Part shown: positions 1 to 15,960 of the stretch, piece by piece | Layout of the letters: each line of letters opens with the position of its first letter | How positions within the stretch are numbered: position 1 is the stretch's first letter | Origin: Paracoccus sp. MKU1 | GTDB taxonomy: Bacteria > Pseudomonadota > Alphaproteobacteria > Rhodobacterales > Rhodobacteraceae | Reading direction: 5' to 3' | DNA length: 64,000 bases | Assembly (NCBI RefSeq): GCF_001447385.1 | Contig: NZ_LLWQ01000193.1 | Coordinates: 248,001-312,000 of the forward strand | The notes under the pieces: model-generated | Told to the model about the DNA's origin: nothing | The model's database searches: none | What the model saw: the letters and a program-made list of their open reading frames with translations, nothing else | Made by a program: the position numbers and the translations under genes

Positions 1-225
1 AGCCTTGCGTTCGCCCGTATCGCAGAGCGTGCCGAACTCGGCAAAGCCCAGGTTCCAGGCGCAGCCTTTCAGGAAATGCAGGTCTGTTTCCAGCCGCAGC
101 GCATCGCAGCGCGACAGGCGCATGATGACGCCTTCGACCTCGTCCAGAAACAGCTCCAGGATCAGCTGGAATTCGTCATCGCCGACTTCTCCGCGCAGTT
201 CGTTGATACGGTTCCAATCCAGCAT
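1..225 (-). CDS. Hpt-domain phosphotransfer protein (partial, runs off left edge)
   Basis: The minus strand encodes 75 residues from an ATG at 223-225 to the window edge with no stop, beginning MLDWNRINELRGEVGDDEF. Around residue 51 it has HFLKGCAWNLGF, the signature of histidine phosphotransfer (Hpt) domains (His-x-Leu-Lys-Gly with a downstream Leu-Gly); that His would carry the phosphoryl group. An acidic helix (ILELFLDEVE) precedes it, as in Hpt four-helix bundles. It is transcribed divergently from a response regulator-phosphatase gene 119 bp away, so the two may form one phosphorelay. The C-terminus lies outside the window, so total length and any extra domain are unknown. Domain assignment is confident; partnership is inference. 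Confidence 0.8.
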   Translation of the reverse strand, partial: MLDWNRINELRGEVGDDEFQLILELFLDEVEGVIMRLSRCDALRLETDLHFLKGCAWNLGFAEFGTLCDTGERKA

Positions 226-281
226 GGACAACCCTCGGAAGAATCATGCCTCGTTCATAGCAGAAATTTCATCCATAACGT

Positions 282-309
282 GTTAATCGCGAAAATTGTC
301 TGGATTAAC
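282..309. promoter_or_regulatory. Inverted repeat between the Hpt gene and the response-regulator gene
   Basis: GTTAAT at 282-287 and ATTAAC at 304-309 form a dyad separated by 16 bases in the AT-richer centre of the 119-bp divergent spacer. It could be a regulator site shared by both genes. TTAAC half-sites resemble those of CtrA, but the spacing does not match the usual TTAA-N7-TTAA arrangement, so no regulator is assigned. Confidence 0.25.
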
Positions 310-344
310 GGAACCTTCAGGGCCGGTGGTCTAGACCCTTGCGC

Positions 345-1616
345 ATGATGATCCTCGACAGCCAGGCCGTAAATTCCATCCCCCATAGCTGGCGGCTGGT
401 CCTGCTTGTCGATGACAGCCGGGCGCAAAGGCGGACGCTGGCGGTGCAGCTGATCCGCGCCGGCTATCATGTGGTCGAGGCGGCCAGCGGCGAGGAGGCG
501 ATGCGCATCTGCCTGGAACGGCGGCCCGACATCGTGATCTCGGACTGGATGATGCCGGGGCAAAGCGGGCTGGAATTCTGCCGCCGCTTCCGCGAGATGC
601 AGTCGGACCGCTATGGCTACTTCATCCTGCTGACCTCGCGCAACGACAAGAAGGACATCGCCGCGGGACTGCGGGCCGGCGCCGACGAATTCCTGACCAA
701 GCCGGTCTCGGGGGCCGAGCTGCTGGCCCGGCTTTCGGCCAGCGAACGCATCCTGCGCATGGAGGAAAGCCTGCGCAACGCCAATGCCCAGCTCAACGCC
801 ACGCTGACCCAGCTGCGCGAGACCCAGGCGGCGATCGAGCGCGACCTGCGCGAGGCGCAGCGCCTCCAGCAGGGGTTGGTGCGCGAACGCCATGGCCGCT
901 ACGGCGATTTCGACCTGTCTCTGCTGATGCGCCCGGCCGGCCATATCGGCGGCGGCCTGGTCGGGTTCTTTCCGATCAATGCCCGCCGGGTCGGGTTGTT
1001 CGCGCTGGACGTGGCGGGGCATGGCGTGGCAGCCGCCCTGCTCAGCGCCCGGCTGGCGGCGCTGCTTTCGGGGGCGACCGATCAGAACATCGCGCTGCGC
1101 ATCACCGAGCTGGGCCTCTACGACGCCCGTCCGCCGGCCGAGATCCTCAGCCACCTGAACAGGCTGATGATCGAGGAATTGCGTACCGAATCCTATTTCA
1201 CCATGGTCTATGCCGACCTGGATTTCCTGACCGGAAAGCTGCGGCTGGTGCAGGCGGGCCATCCTCATCCGGTGCTGCAACGCGCCGACGGCCGTATCGA
1301 GCGGATCGGGCGGGGCGGCCTGCCCGTGGGGGTCTTTCCCCATGCCGATTATGACGAGGTGCAGCTGGTGCTTGCCCCCGGCGACCGGCTGTTCATCAGC
1401 TCGGACGGGCTGACGGAAAGCGAGAATGCCCGCGGTGAGCCGCTGGGCGAAGACGGGCTGCACGCCATCCTGCGCACCAACGCCACGCTGCGCGGCGATG
1501 CGCTGCTGGAATCGATCTGCTGGTCTGCGGCGCATTATGCCGCCGGGCGGCGCAGCGACGACATCTCGGCCGTGCTGATCGAGCGGCAGGGGGCCGGCGA
1601 CCGTCCATGGGGCTGA
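345..1616 (+). CDS. Response regulator with C-terminal PP2C/SpoIIE-type phosphatase domain
   Basis: The protein has about 423 residues from ATG 345; ATG 348 and TTG 339 are alternatives and no strong ribosome site separates them. Residues 18-135 are a receiver domain with the full set of phosphorylation residues: acidic pair Asp23/Asp24, phospho-acceptor Asp67 (ISDWMMPG), Thr97 and Lys119. A coiled linker follows (about 140-185), then an RsbU/SpoIIE-like phosphatase domain to the C-terminus. Conserved metal motifs DVAGHG, SSDGLTE and DDISAV are present. The first motif, usually GGDxxD, reads GGGLVGFF, so two expected acidic ligands are missing. Such proteins normally dephosphorylate anti-sigma-factor antagonists in partner-switch signalling. 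The divergent Hpt gene is a plausible phosphodonor. No sigma-factor partner is visible. Confidence 0.88.
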   Translation: MMILDSQAVNSIPHSWRLVLLVDDSRAQRRTLAVQLIRAGYHVVEAASGEEAMRICLERRPDIVISDWMMPGQSGLEFCRRFREMQSDRYGYFILLTSRNDKKDIAAGLRAGADEFLTKPVSGAELLARLSASERILRMEESLRNANAQLNATLTQLRETQAAIERDLREAQRLQQGLVRERHGRYGDFDLSLLMRPAGHIGGGLVGFFPINARRVGLFALDVAGHGVAAALLSARLAALLSGATDQNIALRITELGLYDARPPAEILSHLNRLMIEELRTESYFTMVYADLDFLTGKLRLVQAGHPHPVLQRADGRIERIGRGGLPVGVFPHADYDEVQLVLAPGDRLFISSDGLTESENARGEPLGEDGLHAILRTNATLRGDALLESICWSAAHYAAGRRSDDISAVLIERQGAGDRPWG

Positions 1617-1624
1617 GGCCCGAC

Positions 1625-2065
1625 TCAGATTCTGCGCAGCGCCGCCCGCACGAAAGCGCGCAAGCCCGGATCGGGCAGCAACCGCGCGACCTGCGGCAAG
1701 GGCACCCAATGCGCCTCATGCCCCGGCTCGGCGGGGGCGCCCAGCCGCGCCACCGGACGCGCCAGCCAGACGGTGCAGAGCTTTTCGGCCCAGAACCCGT
1801 AATCCGGCATATAGCAGAACCGCCGATAGGCACCGAAACGGCGCGGATTGCCAATGCTCCAGCCCGTCTCCTCGCGTACCTCGCGATGCAGGGCGGCCAG
1901 CGGCGATTCGCCGGGGTCGATGCCGCCGCCGGGCAGCTGGAACTCGGGCTCGGGCGCCTGCTGAAAGGTCAGCAGCACCGCGCCGTCGCGGATCAGCAAG
2001 GCATAGGCGCCCCGGCGCAGGCGATAGGCCCGCCGCCCCGGCGGCGATCCGAAACGCGGTATCAT
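1625..2065 (-). CDS. Nudix hydrolase
   Basis: This 146-residue protein is a single Nudix domain. The Nudix box runs from GGGIDPGES through REVREETGW at about residues 46-69 and contains the REVxEExG metal-binding glutamates that hydrolyse nucleoside-diphosphate-linked substrates. The substrate cannot be told from sequence; the size and the YMPDYGFWAEK region fit a general NUDIX housekeeping enzyme rather than RppH, which is encoded separately at 56160. The gene converges on the response regulator with only 8 bases between the stops. A dispersed GAGTATTT-type repeat lies about 90 bp upstream of the start. Confidence 0.88.
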   Translation of the reverse strand: MIPRFGSPPGRRAYRLRRGAYALLIRDGAVLLTFQQAPEPEFQLPGGGIDPGESPLAALHREVREETGWSIGNPRRFGAYRRFCYMPDYGFWAEKLCTVWLARPVARLGAPAEPGHEAHWVPLPQVARLLPDPGLRAFVRAALRRI

Positions 2066-2152
2066 CCTGCTCCCTTCCCTTCTTCATGGCAACCGAATGG
2101 CGGATCCGTCCCGGCCGGCAAGGCCAGGGCCATATCCCGGCTCGAGCGCATG

Positions 2153-2176
2153 CTTTCACCGTTTCCCAAATACTCA
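2153..2176 (-). repeat. Dispersed intergenic repeat, GAGTATTT type (copy 1)
   Basis: Read on the minus strand the site is GAGTATTTGGGAAACGGTGA followed by AAG. Twenty-two of its bases are identical to the copy at 47678-47699, and it is similar to the two copies at 51784-51876. It lies 3' of the tRNA-Leu terminator and 5' of the Nudix gene on the same strand. Function unknown. Confidence 0.7.
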
Positions 2177-2230
2177 CGCGACCGCGCCACCGGCAGCAAG
2201 ACCTGCCTGACCGGGCGTTGCCGGTCAAAG

Positions 2231-2268
2231 CAAAAGCCGCGCAAACCCAAGGGCTTGCGCGGCTTTTG
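2231..2268 (-). terminator. Terminator of tRNA-Leu
   Basis: A nearly perfect inverted repeat with 18-base arms (one A/C mismatch) and a two-base loop, bounded by AAAAGCCGCGC and GCGCGGCTTTT. It begins five bases past the encoded CCA end of the tRNA. The T tract lies within the outer stem, so it should stop transcription in either direction. Confidence 0.8.
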
Positions 2269-2272
2269 TTCA

Positions 2273-2357
2273 TGGTGCCCAGGAGAGGACTCGAACCTCC
2301 ACGCCTTGCGGCACACGGACCTGAACCGTGCGCGTCTACCAATTCCGCCACCTGGGC
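2273..2357 (-). tRNA. tRNA-Leu (anticodon CAG), 3' CCA encoded
   Basis: On the minus strand the gene starts GCCCAGGTGGCGGAATTGGT and ends in the T-arm GGTTCGAGTCC, acceptor CCTGGGC, discriminator A and a genomically encoded CCA (2273-2275). The anticodon CAG lies at 2321-2323 in the loop TTCAGGT, flanked by the stem CACGG/CCGTG. The class II extra arm (TGCCGCAAGGCG) is typical of tRNA-Leu. The tRNA reads CUG, the leucine codon that dominates the genes of this window. A sigma-70-like promoter precedes it and a hairpin terminator follows. Confidence 0.96.
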
Positions 2358-2374
2358 AGGTCGCGTGAGCCGGG

Positions 2375-2403
2375 TGATTAAGCCCAGCCGCGAGGGGTGT
2401 CAA
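2375..2403 (-). promoter_or_regulatory. Sigma-70-type promoter of tRNA-Leu
   Basis: On the minus strand a consensus -35 TTGACA (2398-2403) is separated by exactly 17 bases from TAATCA (2375-2380). The predicted start is near 2368, about ten bases before the mature tRNA 5' end. This is the clearest consensus promoter in the window. Confidence 0.7.
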
Positions 2404-3905
<1,502 letters not shown>

Positions 3906-3906
<1 letters not shown>

Positions 3907-4709
3907 TGGAGCACAATACCCTCGTTGCCGTCGCCCTTGGTCTGCTGGAGGGGCTGACCGAGTTCATTCCCGTGTCCTCGACCGGCCACGTGCTTCTGGC
4001 GGGGCATTTCCTGGGCTTCGATTCGCCCGGGCGCGCCTTCGAGGTGCTGATCCAGCTGGGCGCGATCATGGCCATCCTGGGCGTCTATTCCGGGCGGCTG
4101 TGGCGGATCTTCACCAGCGCGCCGCATGACCCGCGCGCGCGGCGCTTTATCCTGGCGGTGCTGCTGGCCTTCCTGCCCGCGGTGGTGATCGGCGTGCTGG
4201 CGCATCGCATCATCAAGGAAGTGCTGTTCGAGACACCGGCCCTGATCGCCACCATGCTGATCGTCGGCGGCGTGGTGCTGCTGTTCGTGGACCGGATGGC
4301 GAACCGGCCGCGCCATTTCTCGGCCGAGGATTTCCCGCTGCCCATGGCGCTGAAGATCGGCTTCATCCAGTGCCTGGCGATGATTCCCGGCGTCTCGCGC
4401 TCGGGCGCGACCATCGTCGGTGCCCTGCTTCTGGGCGCGGACAAGCGTTCTGCCGCGGAATTCAGCTTCTTCCTGTCCATGCCGACGATGCTGGGCGCTT
4501 TCGTCTATGACCTCTACAAGAACCGCGACATCCTGGACGCGGCCGCGGCCGGGAACATCGTGATCGGCTTCGTTTGCGCCTTCCTGGCGGCCGTGGTCGT
4601 GGTGCGCGGGCTGCTGAACTATGTCTCGACCTATGGCTACGGCTTCTTCGCCTGGTGGCGAATCGTGGTCGGGGCCGTGGTTCTGCTGGCTTTGCAGGCA
4701 GGTTGGTAA
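3906..4709 (+). CDS. uppP: Undecaprenyl-diphosphatase
   Basis: The 267-residue integral membrane protein removes a phosphate from undecaprenyl pyrophosphate, recycling the lipid carrier for peptidoglycan synthesis; in the family it also confers bacitracin resistance. Both catalytic signatures are present: [16 protein letters not shown] at residues 13-28 and PGVSRSGAT at about 162-170. About seven to eight hydrophobic segments are visible and the length is normal for UppP/BacA. The start codon overlaps the preceding stop, so it is probably co-transcribed with the NDUFA9-like gene. A run of eight T residues follows the stop but no convincing hairpin precedes it. Confidence 0.96.
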
Positions 4710-4859
4710 ACAATGCTGACCTTTTTTTTCGCATTTGCAGCATGAAAAATCCGGGGGAGACCGGAAAATCGTTAATTAGGTCAACATAGCTGACTTTTCT
4801 TTGATGACGGCCTGACTTATCAGGCTGTGAACACCCTCGTCATCGAAGGACGCGCAGCC

Positions 4860-6353
4860 ATGGCCACGCAGAAGATGCTCAAATTCGTCACCATCGGGCG
4901 CGAGATGCCCGAGAAACGTGACGCGGCATCCCGCTCGGAAGATTTCCACGAGATCTATCGCGAGTTCGCCGAAGCCAAGGCCAAGGAACAGGCCAGCCGG
5001 TGCAGCCAATGCGGCGTGCCCTATTGCCAGAGCCATTGCCCGCTGCACAACAACATCCCCGACTGGTTGCGCCTGACCGCCGAGGGCCGCACCCAGGAAG
5101 CCTATCTGCGCAGCCAGGAGACCAACACCTTCCCCGAGATCTGCGGCCGCATCTGCCCGCAGGACCGGCTGTGCGAGGGCAATTGCGTCATCGAGCAATC
5201 CGGCCACGGCACCGTCACCATCGGCGCCATCGAGAAATACATCACCGACACCGCATGGGAGGAAGGCTGGGTCACCCCCGCCGCCCCCGCGCAGGAACGC
5301 CCCGAATCCATCGGCATCATCGGCGCCGGGCCGGGCGGGCTTGCCGCCGCCGACCGGCTGCGCCGCATGGGCTTCCAGGTCACGGTCTATGACCGCCACG
5401 ACCGCGCCGGCGGGCTGCTGATCTACGGCATCCCCGGCTTCAAGCTGGAAAAGGACGTGGTCGAGCGCCGCACCCGGCAGCTTGTCGAGGGCGGCGTGGA
5501 TTTCGTGCTGAACGTCAATGTCGGCGAGGATATCAGCTTCGACGCCATTCGCGGCAAGCATGACGCGGTGCTGATCGCCACCGGCGTCTACAAGACCCGC
5601 GACCTGGACATCGACAATGCCGCCGCCAAGGGCGTGGTGCGGGCGCTGGACTACCTGACCGCCTCGAACCGGGTCGATCTGGGCGACGAGATCCCCGATT
5701 ACGAGGATGGCGAACTGAACGCCAGGGGCAAGCGCGTCGTGGTCATCGGCGGCGGCGACACCGCCATGGACTGCGTGCGCACCGCCATCCGCCAGGGCGC
5801 GCAATCGGTGAAGTGCCTGTATCGCCGCGACCGCGCCAACATGCCAGGCAGCCAGCGCGAGGTGCAGAATGCCGAGGAGGAAGGCGTCGAATTCGTCTGG
5901 CTCTCCGCCCCCGGCGCCTTTACCGGCCATGTCACCGGCGAAGCGATGGTCGCGCAGGAACGCGATGTGGACGATACCGGGGACATCCCGACCATCAGCG
6001 CCGTGCGGGTACAGAAGATGCGCCTGGGCCAGCCCGATGTCTCGGGCCGGCAGTCGCCGGAACTGATCGAGGGCGCCGATTACGACGAGCCGGCAGAGCT
6101 GGTCATCAAGGCGCTGGGTTTCGAGCCCGAGGAACTGCCGCGCCTCTGGGGCGTCGATGGGCTGGAGGTGACGCGCTGGGGCACGATCAAGGCCGATTAC
6201 CAGACGCATCAGACCAGCCTGCCCGGCGTCTTTGCCGTGGGCGACATCGTGCGCGGCGCCTCGCTGGTGGTCTGGGCGATCCGCGACGGCCGCGAGGCCG
6301 CCGACAGCATCGCCGGCTATCTGTCCGGCGCTGCCCGGGTCGCCGCCGAATAG
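4860..6353 (+). CDS. gltD: Glutamate synthase (NADPH) small subunit
   Basis: The 497-residue beta subunit passes electrons from NADPH through FAD and two [4Fe-4S] clusters to the large subunit. The N-terminal cysteine motifs CSQCGVPYCQSHCP and CGRICPQDRLCEGNC bind the clusters. GIIGAGPGGLAAADRL is the FAD-binding fold and VVVIGGGDTAMDCVR the NADPH-binding fold, with a final GDxxRGASLVVWAI FAD segment. ATG 4860 is preferred because GAAGGA precedes it at good spacing; a GTG at 4827 would add 11 residues. It is first in an apparent three-gene unit with a secreted protein and gltB. Confidence 0.95.
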   Translation: MATQKMLKFVTIGREMPEKRDAASRSEDFHEIYREFAEAKAKEQASRCSQCGVPYCQSHCPLHNNIPDWLRLTAEGRTQEAYLRSQETNTFPEICGRICPQDRLCEGNCVIEQSGHGTVTIGAIEKYITDTAWEEGWVTPAAPAQERPESIGIIGAGPGGLAAADRLRRMGFQVTVYDRHDRAGGLLIYGIPGFKLEKDVVERRTRQLVEGGVDFVLNVNVGEDISFDAIRGKHDAVLIATGVYKTRDLDIDNAAAKGVVRALDYLTASNRVDLGDEIPDYEDGELNARGKRVVVIGGGDTAMDCVRTAIRQGAQSVKCLYRRDRANMPGSQREVQNAEEEGVEFVWLSAPGAFTGHVTGEAMVAQERDVDDTGDIPTISAVRVQKMRLGQPDVSGRQSPELIEGADYDEPAELVIKALGFEPEELPRLWGVDGLEVTRWGTIKADYQTHQTSLPGVFAVGDIVRGASLVVWAIRDGREAADSIAGYLSGAARVAAE

Positions 6354-6364
6354 GGGGGAAGGCC

Positions 6365-7125
6365 ATGGCATCTCGACCAAGCATCAATCCCGCAGCGCGC
6401 GGCGTGGCGCTGGCGGCAGGAATGGCAGCCTTGCTGTCCCTTCCGGCGCTGCCCGCCGCGGCGGCGAATTTCACCCCGCCCTCGGGCTGCAAGCTTGAGG
6501 TGACGGTGCAGAACCGCGGTTGCAGCGTCTCGCAGCATTACCGCTGCGGCGCGGATGCGCCGGGCGACCAGTGGGTGACCTATTTCACCCCCGAGGGCCC
6601 GACCTTCCAGTCGCGCATCGACCGCGAGACGCGCTGGATGGAAAGCACCGACCTGCGCACCGGCCTGACCGACGTGCTGGAGGATCAGGCGCAGGACCAT
6701 GCCTCGTTCTCGACCCTGCTGGCGACCGGGCGGGACGATTTCGATTTCTGGACCCGCTCGAACAGCGGCGAGCGGCTGCGCCATGTCGGCCATGACGAGC
6801 TGACCGGCGAAAAGGTGCAGATCGACGGCGTGACGCTGGAGGTCACGCGCTTCGAACTGACCACCTATGGCGAAACCGGCCAGGTGCTGATCCAGCGCCG
6901 GGGCCAGCAATTCATCAGCCGCGCGCAAGGGCGGTTCTATGGCGGCGCCGAGACCTCCGAGGACTGGACCGGCGCCGCGCAGCAGACCAACGACAGTCCG
7001 GTGACGTTCTCGTTCCCGGGGCAGCCCGGCTTCGGCTCGACCACGCCGGAATATGATTGCGACCTACAGATGGTGGGCGGCGAAGGCGCCGGCATCCTGT
7101 GGCAGCTTGTGAAGGAGGCACGGAC

Positions 7126-7129
<4 letters not shown>
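6365..7129 (+). CDS. Secreted protein of unknown function between gltD and gltB
   Basis: The 254-residue protein begins with a signal peptide: a positive N-terminus, then a hydrophobic stretch ending AALPAAAANF, with cleavage likely near residue 37. The exported part has four or five cysteines (GCKLEVTVQNRGCSVSQHYRC) that may form disulphides. No known domain was recognised. The ATG at 6365 follows GGGGGAAGG. It lies 11 bases after gltD and its stop overlaps the GTG start of gltB by four bases, so it is tightly embedded in the glutamate synthase operon. A periplasmic protein there is unexpected, since glutamate synthase is cytoplasmic. Confidence 0.8.
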
Positions 7130-11676
<4,547 letters not shown>

Positions 11677-11683
11677 AGCGGAT

Positions 11684-11703
11684 CGGGGGCCTTCGGGCCC
11701 CCG
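11684..11703 (+). terminator. Rho-independent terminator after gltB
   Basis: GGGGGCC, loop TTCG, GGCCCCC, extended by an outer C-G pair, followed by TTCCCTTT. It starts eight bases after the gltB stop. Confidence 0.85.
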
Positions 11704-12169
11704 TTCCCTTTCTGGCGAAGGGAAGATCGTTGCTGCGGCGGGCGGTACCGGGCGGATGGCCCTTGCAGCCCGGATCGCGCCGGAAGTCGTGCGCGGCACA
11801 GGGTGGACAGTCCCCGCAGCGGCCCCACGGGGACGAGCGGACGCCGGCACGACAGTGCCCGCCTTCGCAAGGCGTCTTGTCGCGCCGGCCTTCGGCCATG
11901 CCCGACAAAGCTGCCGCGCATGGCCGGGACAACTCTCGGCGCCGTAAAAGCCGATCCGTTCAAGCCTGGCCGGCGCCGCCGCCAGCAGGCGCCCTGCCTC
12001 GGCGGCAAGCGCGGCATTGCCGGGGGCGAAGTCATGCGTAAACGCGGGACTCGGATCGGGGGACCTGAAAACCCCTCCTGCACGAGTGCCTCCGATCCTA
12101 GGCTCTGGGCCTTGCCGGATGAAGGGGCTAAAAGGCGCCCCTGTGACGGAATCGGAAAGGAAAGCGCCC
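11704..12169. other. About 465 bp without a recognisable gene
   Basis: No frame here shows a recognisable domain or convincing codon use. A small dyad, AGGGGC to GCCCCT near 12122-12141, lies about 30 bases upstream of the metal-transporter start and could be regulatory. In-frame upstream starts for that gene (GTG 12143 and ATG near 12119) lie at the end of this stretch. Confidence 0.45.
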
Positions 12170-13053
12170 ATGTCCGCCACCGAAAGACTAGCCTTCGGCA
12201 GCATCCTTGTCGGCCTGATCGTCCTGGCGCTCAAGACGCTTGCCTGGTGGCTGACCGGCTCGGTCGCGCTGCTTTCGGATGCGCTGGAAAGCACGGTGAA
12301 CGTCGCCACCGCCGTCGCCGCGCTGATCGCCATCCGGGTCGCCGCCAAGCCCGCCGACCGCAGCCACCCCTATGGCCATCACAAGGCGGAATTCTTCAGC
12401 GCCGTGCTGGAGGGGGTGATGATCATCGTCGCCGCGCTGCTGATCCTGCGCGAGGCCTGGCACGGTTTCCAGAACCCGCGCATGCTGGACGCGCCGGTCG
12501 AGGGGCTGCTGGTCAACGGCGCGGCCAGCATACTCAACGCGCTGTGGTGCTGGGTGCTGATCAGCCGCGGCCGGCGGCTGAGATCGCCGGCGCTGGTCGC
12601 CGACGGGCGGCATCTCTTGTCCGACGTGATCTCCTCGGTCGGCGTGGTGGCCGGGGTGGCGCTGGCGGTCGTCACCGGCTGGGCGGTGCTGGACCCGGCG
12701 CTGGCAGCGCTGGTGGCACTGAACATCCTGTGGTCGGGCTGGAAGGTCATGGCCAGTTCGCTGTCGGGGCTGATGGACGAGGCGGTGTCCGAGGACACGC
12801 TGGCCGATATCCGCGCCACCATCTCGGACGCCGCCACCGGCGCCATCGAGGCGCATGACCTGCGCACCCGCCATGCCGGGCCGCGCACCTTCATCGACTT
12901 CCACCTGGTGGTGGACGGCCAGACCACGGTCGATGCCGCCCACGACATCTGCGACCGCATCGAACAGGCGCTGAAGCGCAAGCTGCCCGGCGCGCTCATC
13001 ACCATCCATGTCGAGCCCGAGCACAAGGCCAAGCATTCCGGCGTGGTGGTGAT

Positions 13054-13057
<4 letters not shown>
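12170..13057 (+). CDS. Cation diffusion facilitator (CDF) family transporter
   Basis: The 295-residue protein has about six membrane segments and a C-terminal cytoplasmic ferredoxin-like domain (THIHVEPE-type end, here [14 protein letters not shown]). It should export a divalent metal using the proton gradient. The fifth segment carries the conserved His-x3-Asp metal pair in [12 protein letters not shown]. The second segment reads [11 protein letters not shown]: where HxxxD or DxxxD is usual, it has Glu and Asn, which may change metal choice. ATG 12170 follows GGAAAGGA. The stop TAG overlaps the convergent ABC ATPase stop in the shared tetranucleotide CTAG. Confidence 0.85.
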
Positions 13058-14046
<989 letters not shown>

Positions 14047-14071
14047 CAGGGTCTCCTTGCTGCAAGACGGA

Positions 14072-14911
14072 TCATTTGACGGCGCCGGCGGTGATGCCGC
14101 GGATCAGCTGGCGCGAGAAGATCAGGTAAAGCACCAGCACCGGCAGGATGGCGAGGCTCAGCGCCGCCAGCACCGCGTTCCAGTTGGTGACGAACTGGCC
14201 GATGAAGACTTGGCTGCCCAGGGTCACGGTCTTGGTCGCCTCGCTCGGCGCCAGGATCAGCGGGAACCACAGGTCGTTCCAGATCGGGATCATGGTGAAG
14301 ACGGCGACGGTGGCCATGGCCGGACGCACCAGCGGCAGCACCAGCCGGAAGAAGATGGTGTATTCCGACAGCCCGTCGATGCGGCCGGCATTCTTCAGGT
14401 CGTCCGAGACGCCGCGCATGAACTCCGACAGGATGAACACCGCCAGCGGCAACCCTTGGGCGGTATAGACCAGCACCAGCGCCGTCAGCGTGTTGACCAG
14501 CCCCGAGGCCACCATCATCTGCAATATGGCGACGGTGCCCAGCCGGATCGGGATCATGATCCCCAGCGCCAGATACAGCCCCATCAGCATGTTGCCGCGA
14601 AAGCGGTATTCCGACAGGGCGAATGCCGCCATCGCGCCGAACAGCAGCACGAAGAACAGGCTGGCCACGGTCACGATCAGCGAGTTCTGGAAGTAGAGGA
14701 CGAAATCCCCCTGCGCCAGCACCGTGCGATAGCCGACCAGATCGAAGCTTTCCGGCGTCGGCACGGCCAGCGGATCGGCGAAGATCGCGCGGCGGTTCTT
14801 GAAGCTGTTGATGACCACGACGAAGACCGGGAACAGCGCGATCACCGTGTAAAGGATCAGCACGGCATGGGCGGCCAGGCTGCGGGCGGTGGAATGGCGG
14901 GCTTGGCTCAT
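14072..14911 (-). CDS. Carbohydrate ABC transporter permease (MalG type)
   Basis: The 279-residue inner-membrane permease has about six hydrophobic segments. Its cytoplasmic EAA-type loop ([22 protein letters not shown]) contacts the ATPase. The first segment ([22 protein letters not shown]) and overall length match the MalG side of family 1 sugar importers. It lies nine bases after the MalF-type permease gene in the same operon. Substrate specificity cannot be read from the permease; context points to an amino sugar. Confidence 0.92.
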   Translation of the reverse strand: MSQARHSTARSLAAHAVLILYTVIALFPVFVVVINSFKNRRAIFADPLAVPTPESFDLVGYRTVLAQGDFVLYFQNSLIVTVASLFFVLLFGAMAAFALSEYRFRGNMLMGLYLALGIMIPIRLGTVAILQMMVASGLVNTLTALVLVYTAQGLPLAVFILSEFMRGVSDDLKNAGRIDGLSEYTIFFRLVLPLVRPAMATVAVFTMIPIWNDLWFPLILAPSEATKTVTLGSQVFIGQFVTNWNAVLAALSLAILPVLVLYLIFSRQLIRGITAGAVK

Positions 14912-14920
14912 GGTCTCCCC

Positions 14921-15838
14921 TCAGAACTGATAGCGGCGCAGCCGGCGCTGGATGGCGAACAGATAGAAGCTGACGCCCAGCAGGATGATACCGAACATGG
15001 CGGTGGCGATGGTCGCGCCCATATGCGGATCGCCGATCTGCAACTGGAAACCGAAGAAGGTGCGGTAAAGGAACGTCCCCAGGATATCGGTCGAGAAATT
15101 CGGCCCTGCTAAGGCCCCTTGCGTGACATAGATCAGGTCGAAGGCGTTGAAATTGCCGACGAAGGTCAGGATCGAGATGATGCCGATCGAGGGCAGGATC
15201 AGCGGCAGCTTGATCTTCCAGAACTGCGACCAGCCGGTGACGCCGTCCATCTCGGCCGCCTCGATCACCTCGTCGGGGATCGACAGCAGCGCGGCATAGA
15301 TCAGCATCATCGGGATGCCGACGAATTGCCAGACCGAGATCAGCGCCAGCGTGGTCAGCGCCGTGCCCTCGCGGCCCAGCCAGGGCGCGAACAGGCTTTT
15401 CAGCCCGACGGCGTCCAGCATGCCGGGCGCGATGCCCCAGATCGGCGACAGGATCAGCTTCCAGACGAAGCCGACGATGACGAAAGACAGGATGGTCGGG
15501 ATGAAGATCGCGGTGCGATAAAACGCCGCCCCCCGCAGCCGCGGCGAGCTCAGCAGCGCCGCCAGCGCCACGCCGACCGGGTTCTGCACCAGCATGTGGA
15601 CCAGGAAGAACCAGGCGTTGTTGCCAAGCGCGTTCCAGAAGCTCGCCGACCAGCGCGGATCGCCGAACAGCGTGGCGAAGTTCCGCAGACCCACAAAGAC
15701 CCGCCCGCCCTCGCCGGTATTGAACAGCGATAGGTTCAGCGTCCCGAACAGCGGAACGATCATGATGGCGGTATAGACCAGCACCGCGGGCGCAAGAAAC
15801 ACCGCGATATGCCAGCGAAACGCTTTCCGCTGCGCCAT
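14921..15838 (-). CDS. Carbohydrate ABC transporter permease (MalF type)
   Basis: The 305-residue membrane protein is the second permease subunit. It has about six hydrophobic segments and an EAA loop (AAEMDGVTGWSQFWKIKLPL) for coupling to the ATPase. It is preceded by a 122-base gap with several strong hairpins that separate it from the binding-protein gene, an arrangement that often gives more binding protein than permease. The start ATG at 15836-15838 follows AAGGAGGGC, a strong ribosome site. Confidence 0.92.
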   Translation of the reverse strand: MAQRKAFRWHIAVFLAPAVLVYTAIMIVPLFGTLNLSLFNTGEGGRVFVGLRNFATLFGDPRWSASFWNALGNNAWFFLVHMLVQNPVGVALAALLSSPRLRGAAFYRTAIFIPTILSFVIVGFVWKLILSPIWGIAPGMLDAVGLKSLFAPWLGREGTALTTLALISVWQFVGIPMMLIYAALLSIPDEVIEAAEMDGVTGWSQFWKIKLPLILPSIGIISILTFVGNFNAFDLIYVTQGALAGPNFSTDILGTFLYRTFFGFQLQIGDPHMGATIATAMFGIILLGVSFYLFAIQRRLRRYQF

Positions 15839-15857
15839 GACGCCCTCCTTCTCCGTT

Positions 15858-15923
15858 GAAAAATACCCTCGGGGGGTGCGGGGGGCGGAAAGCCCCCCGC
15901 CATCGCCGGGCCGCCAGGCCCGG
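15858..15923 (-). repeat. Hairpin cluster and GTATTT element between binding protein and permease genes
   Basis: Read with the operon (minus strand), hairpin CCGGGCC-loop-GGCCCGG (15906-15923) is followed by GCGGGGGGC-loop-GCCCCCCGC (15878-15900) and then CCCCCCGAGGGTATTTTTC (15858-15876). This could be a partial terminator or a barrier that protects the binding-protein mRNA. The tail resembles the other dispersed GTATTT elements in the window. Confidence 0.7.
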
Positions 15924-15960
15924 TCAGTATTCGCGCCGGGCCGTCAGCCCCGGCAAGCCG

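Noticed and set aside
282-309. CtrA binding site between the Hpt and response-regulator genes
   Set aside because: TTAAC half-sites are present, but the spacing is not the TTAA-N7-TTAA pattern.
4710-4859. A run of eight T residues after uppP as a terminator
   Set aside because: No stable hairpin precedes the T tract; only a weak AGGT/ACCT pairing was found.
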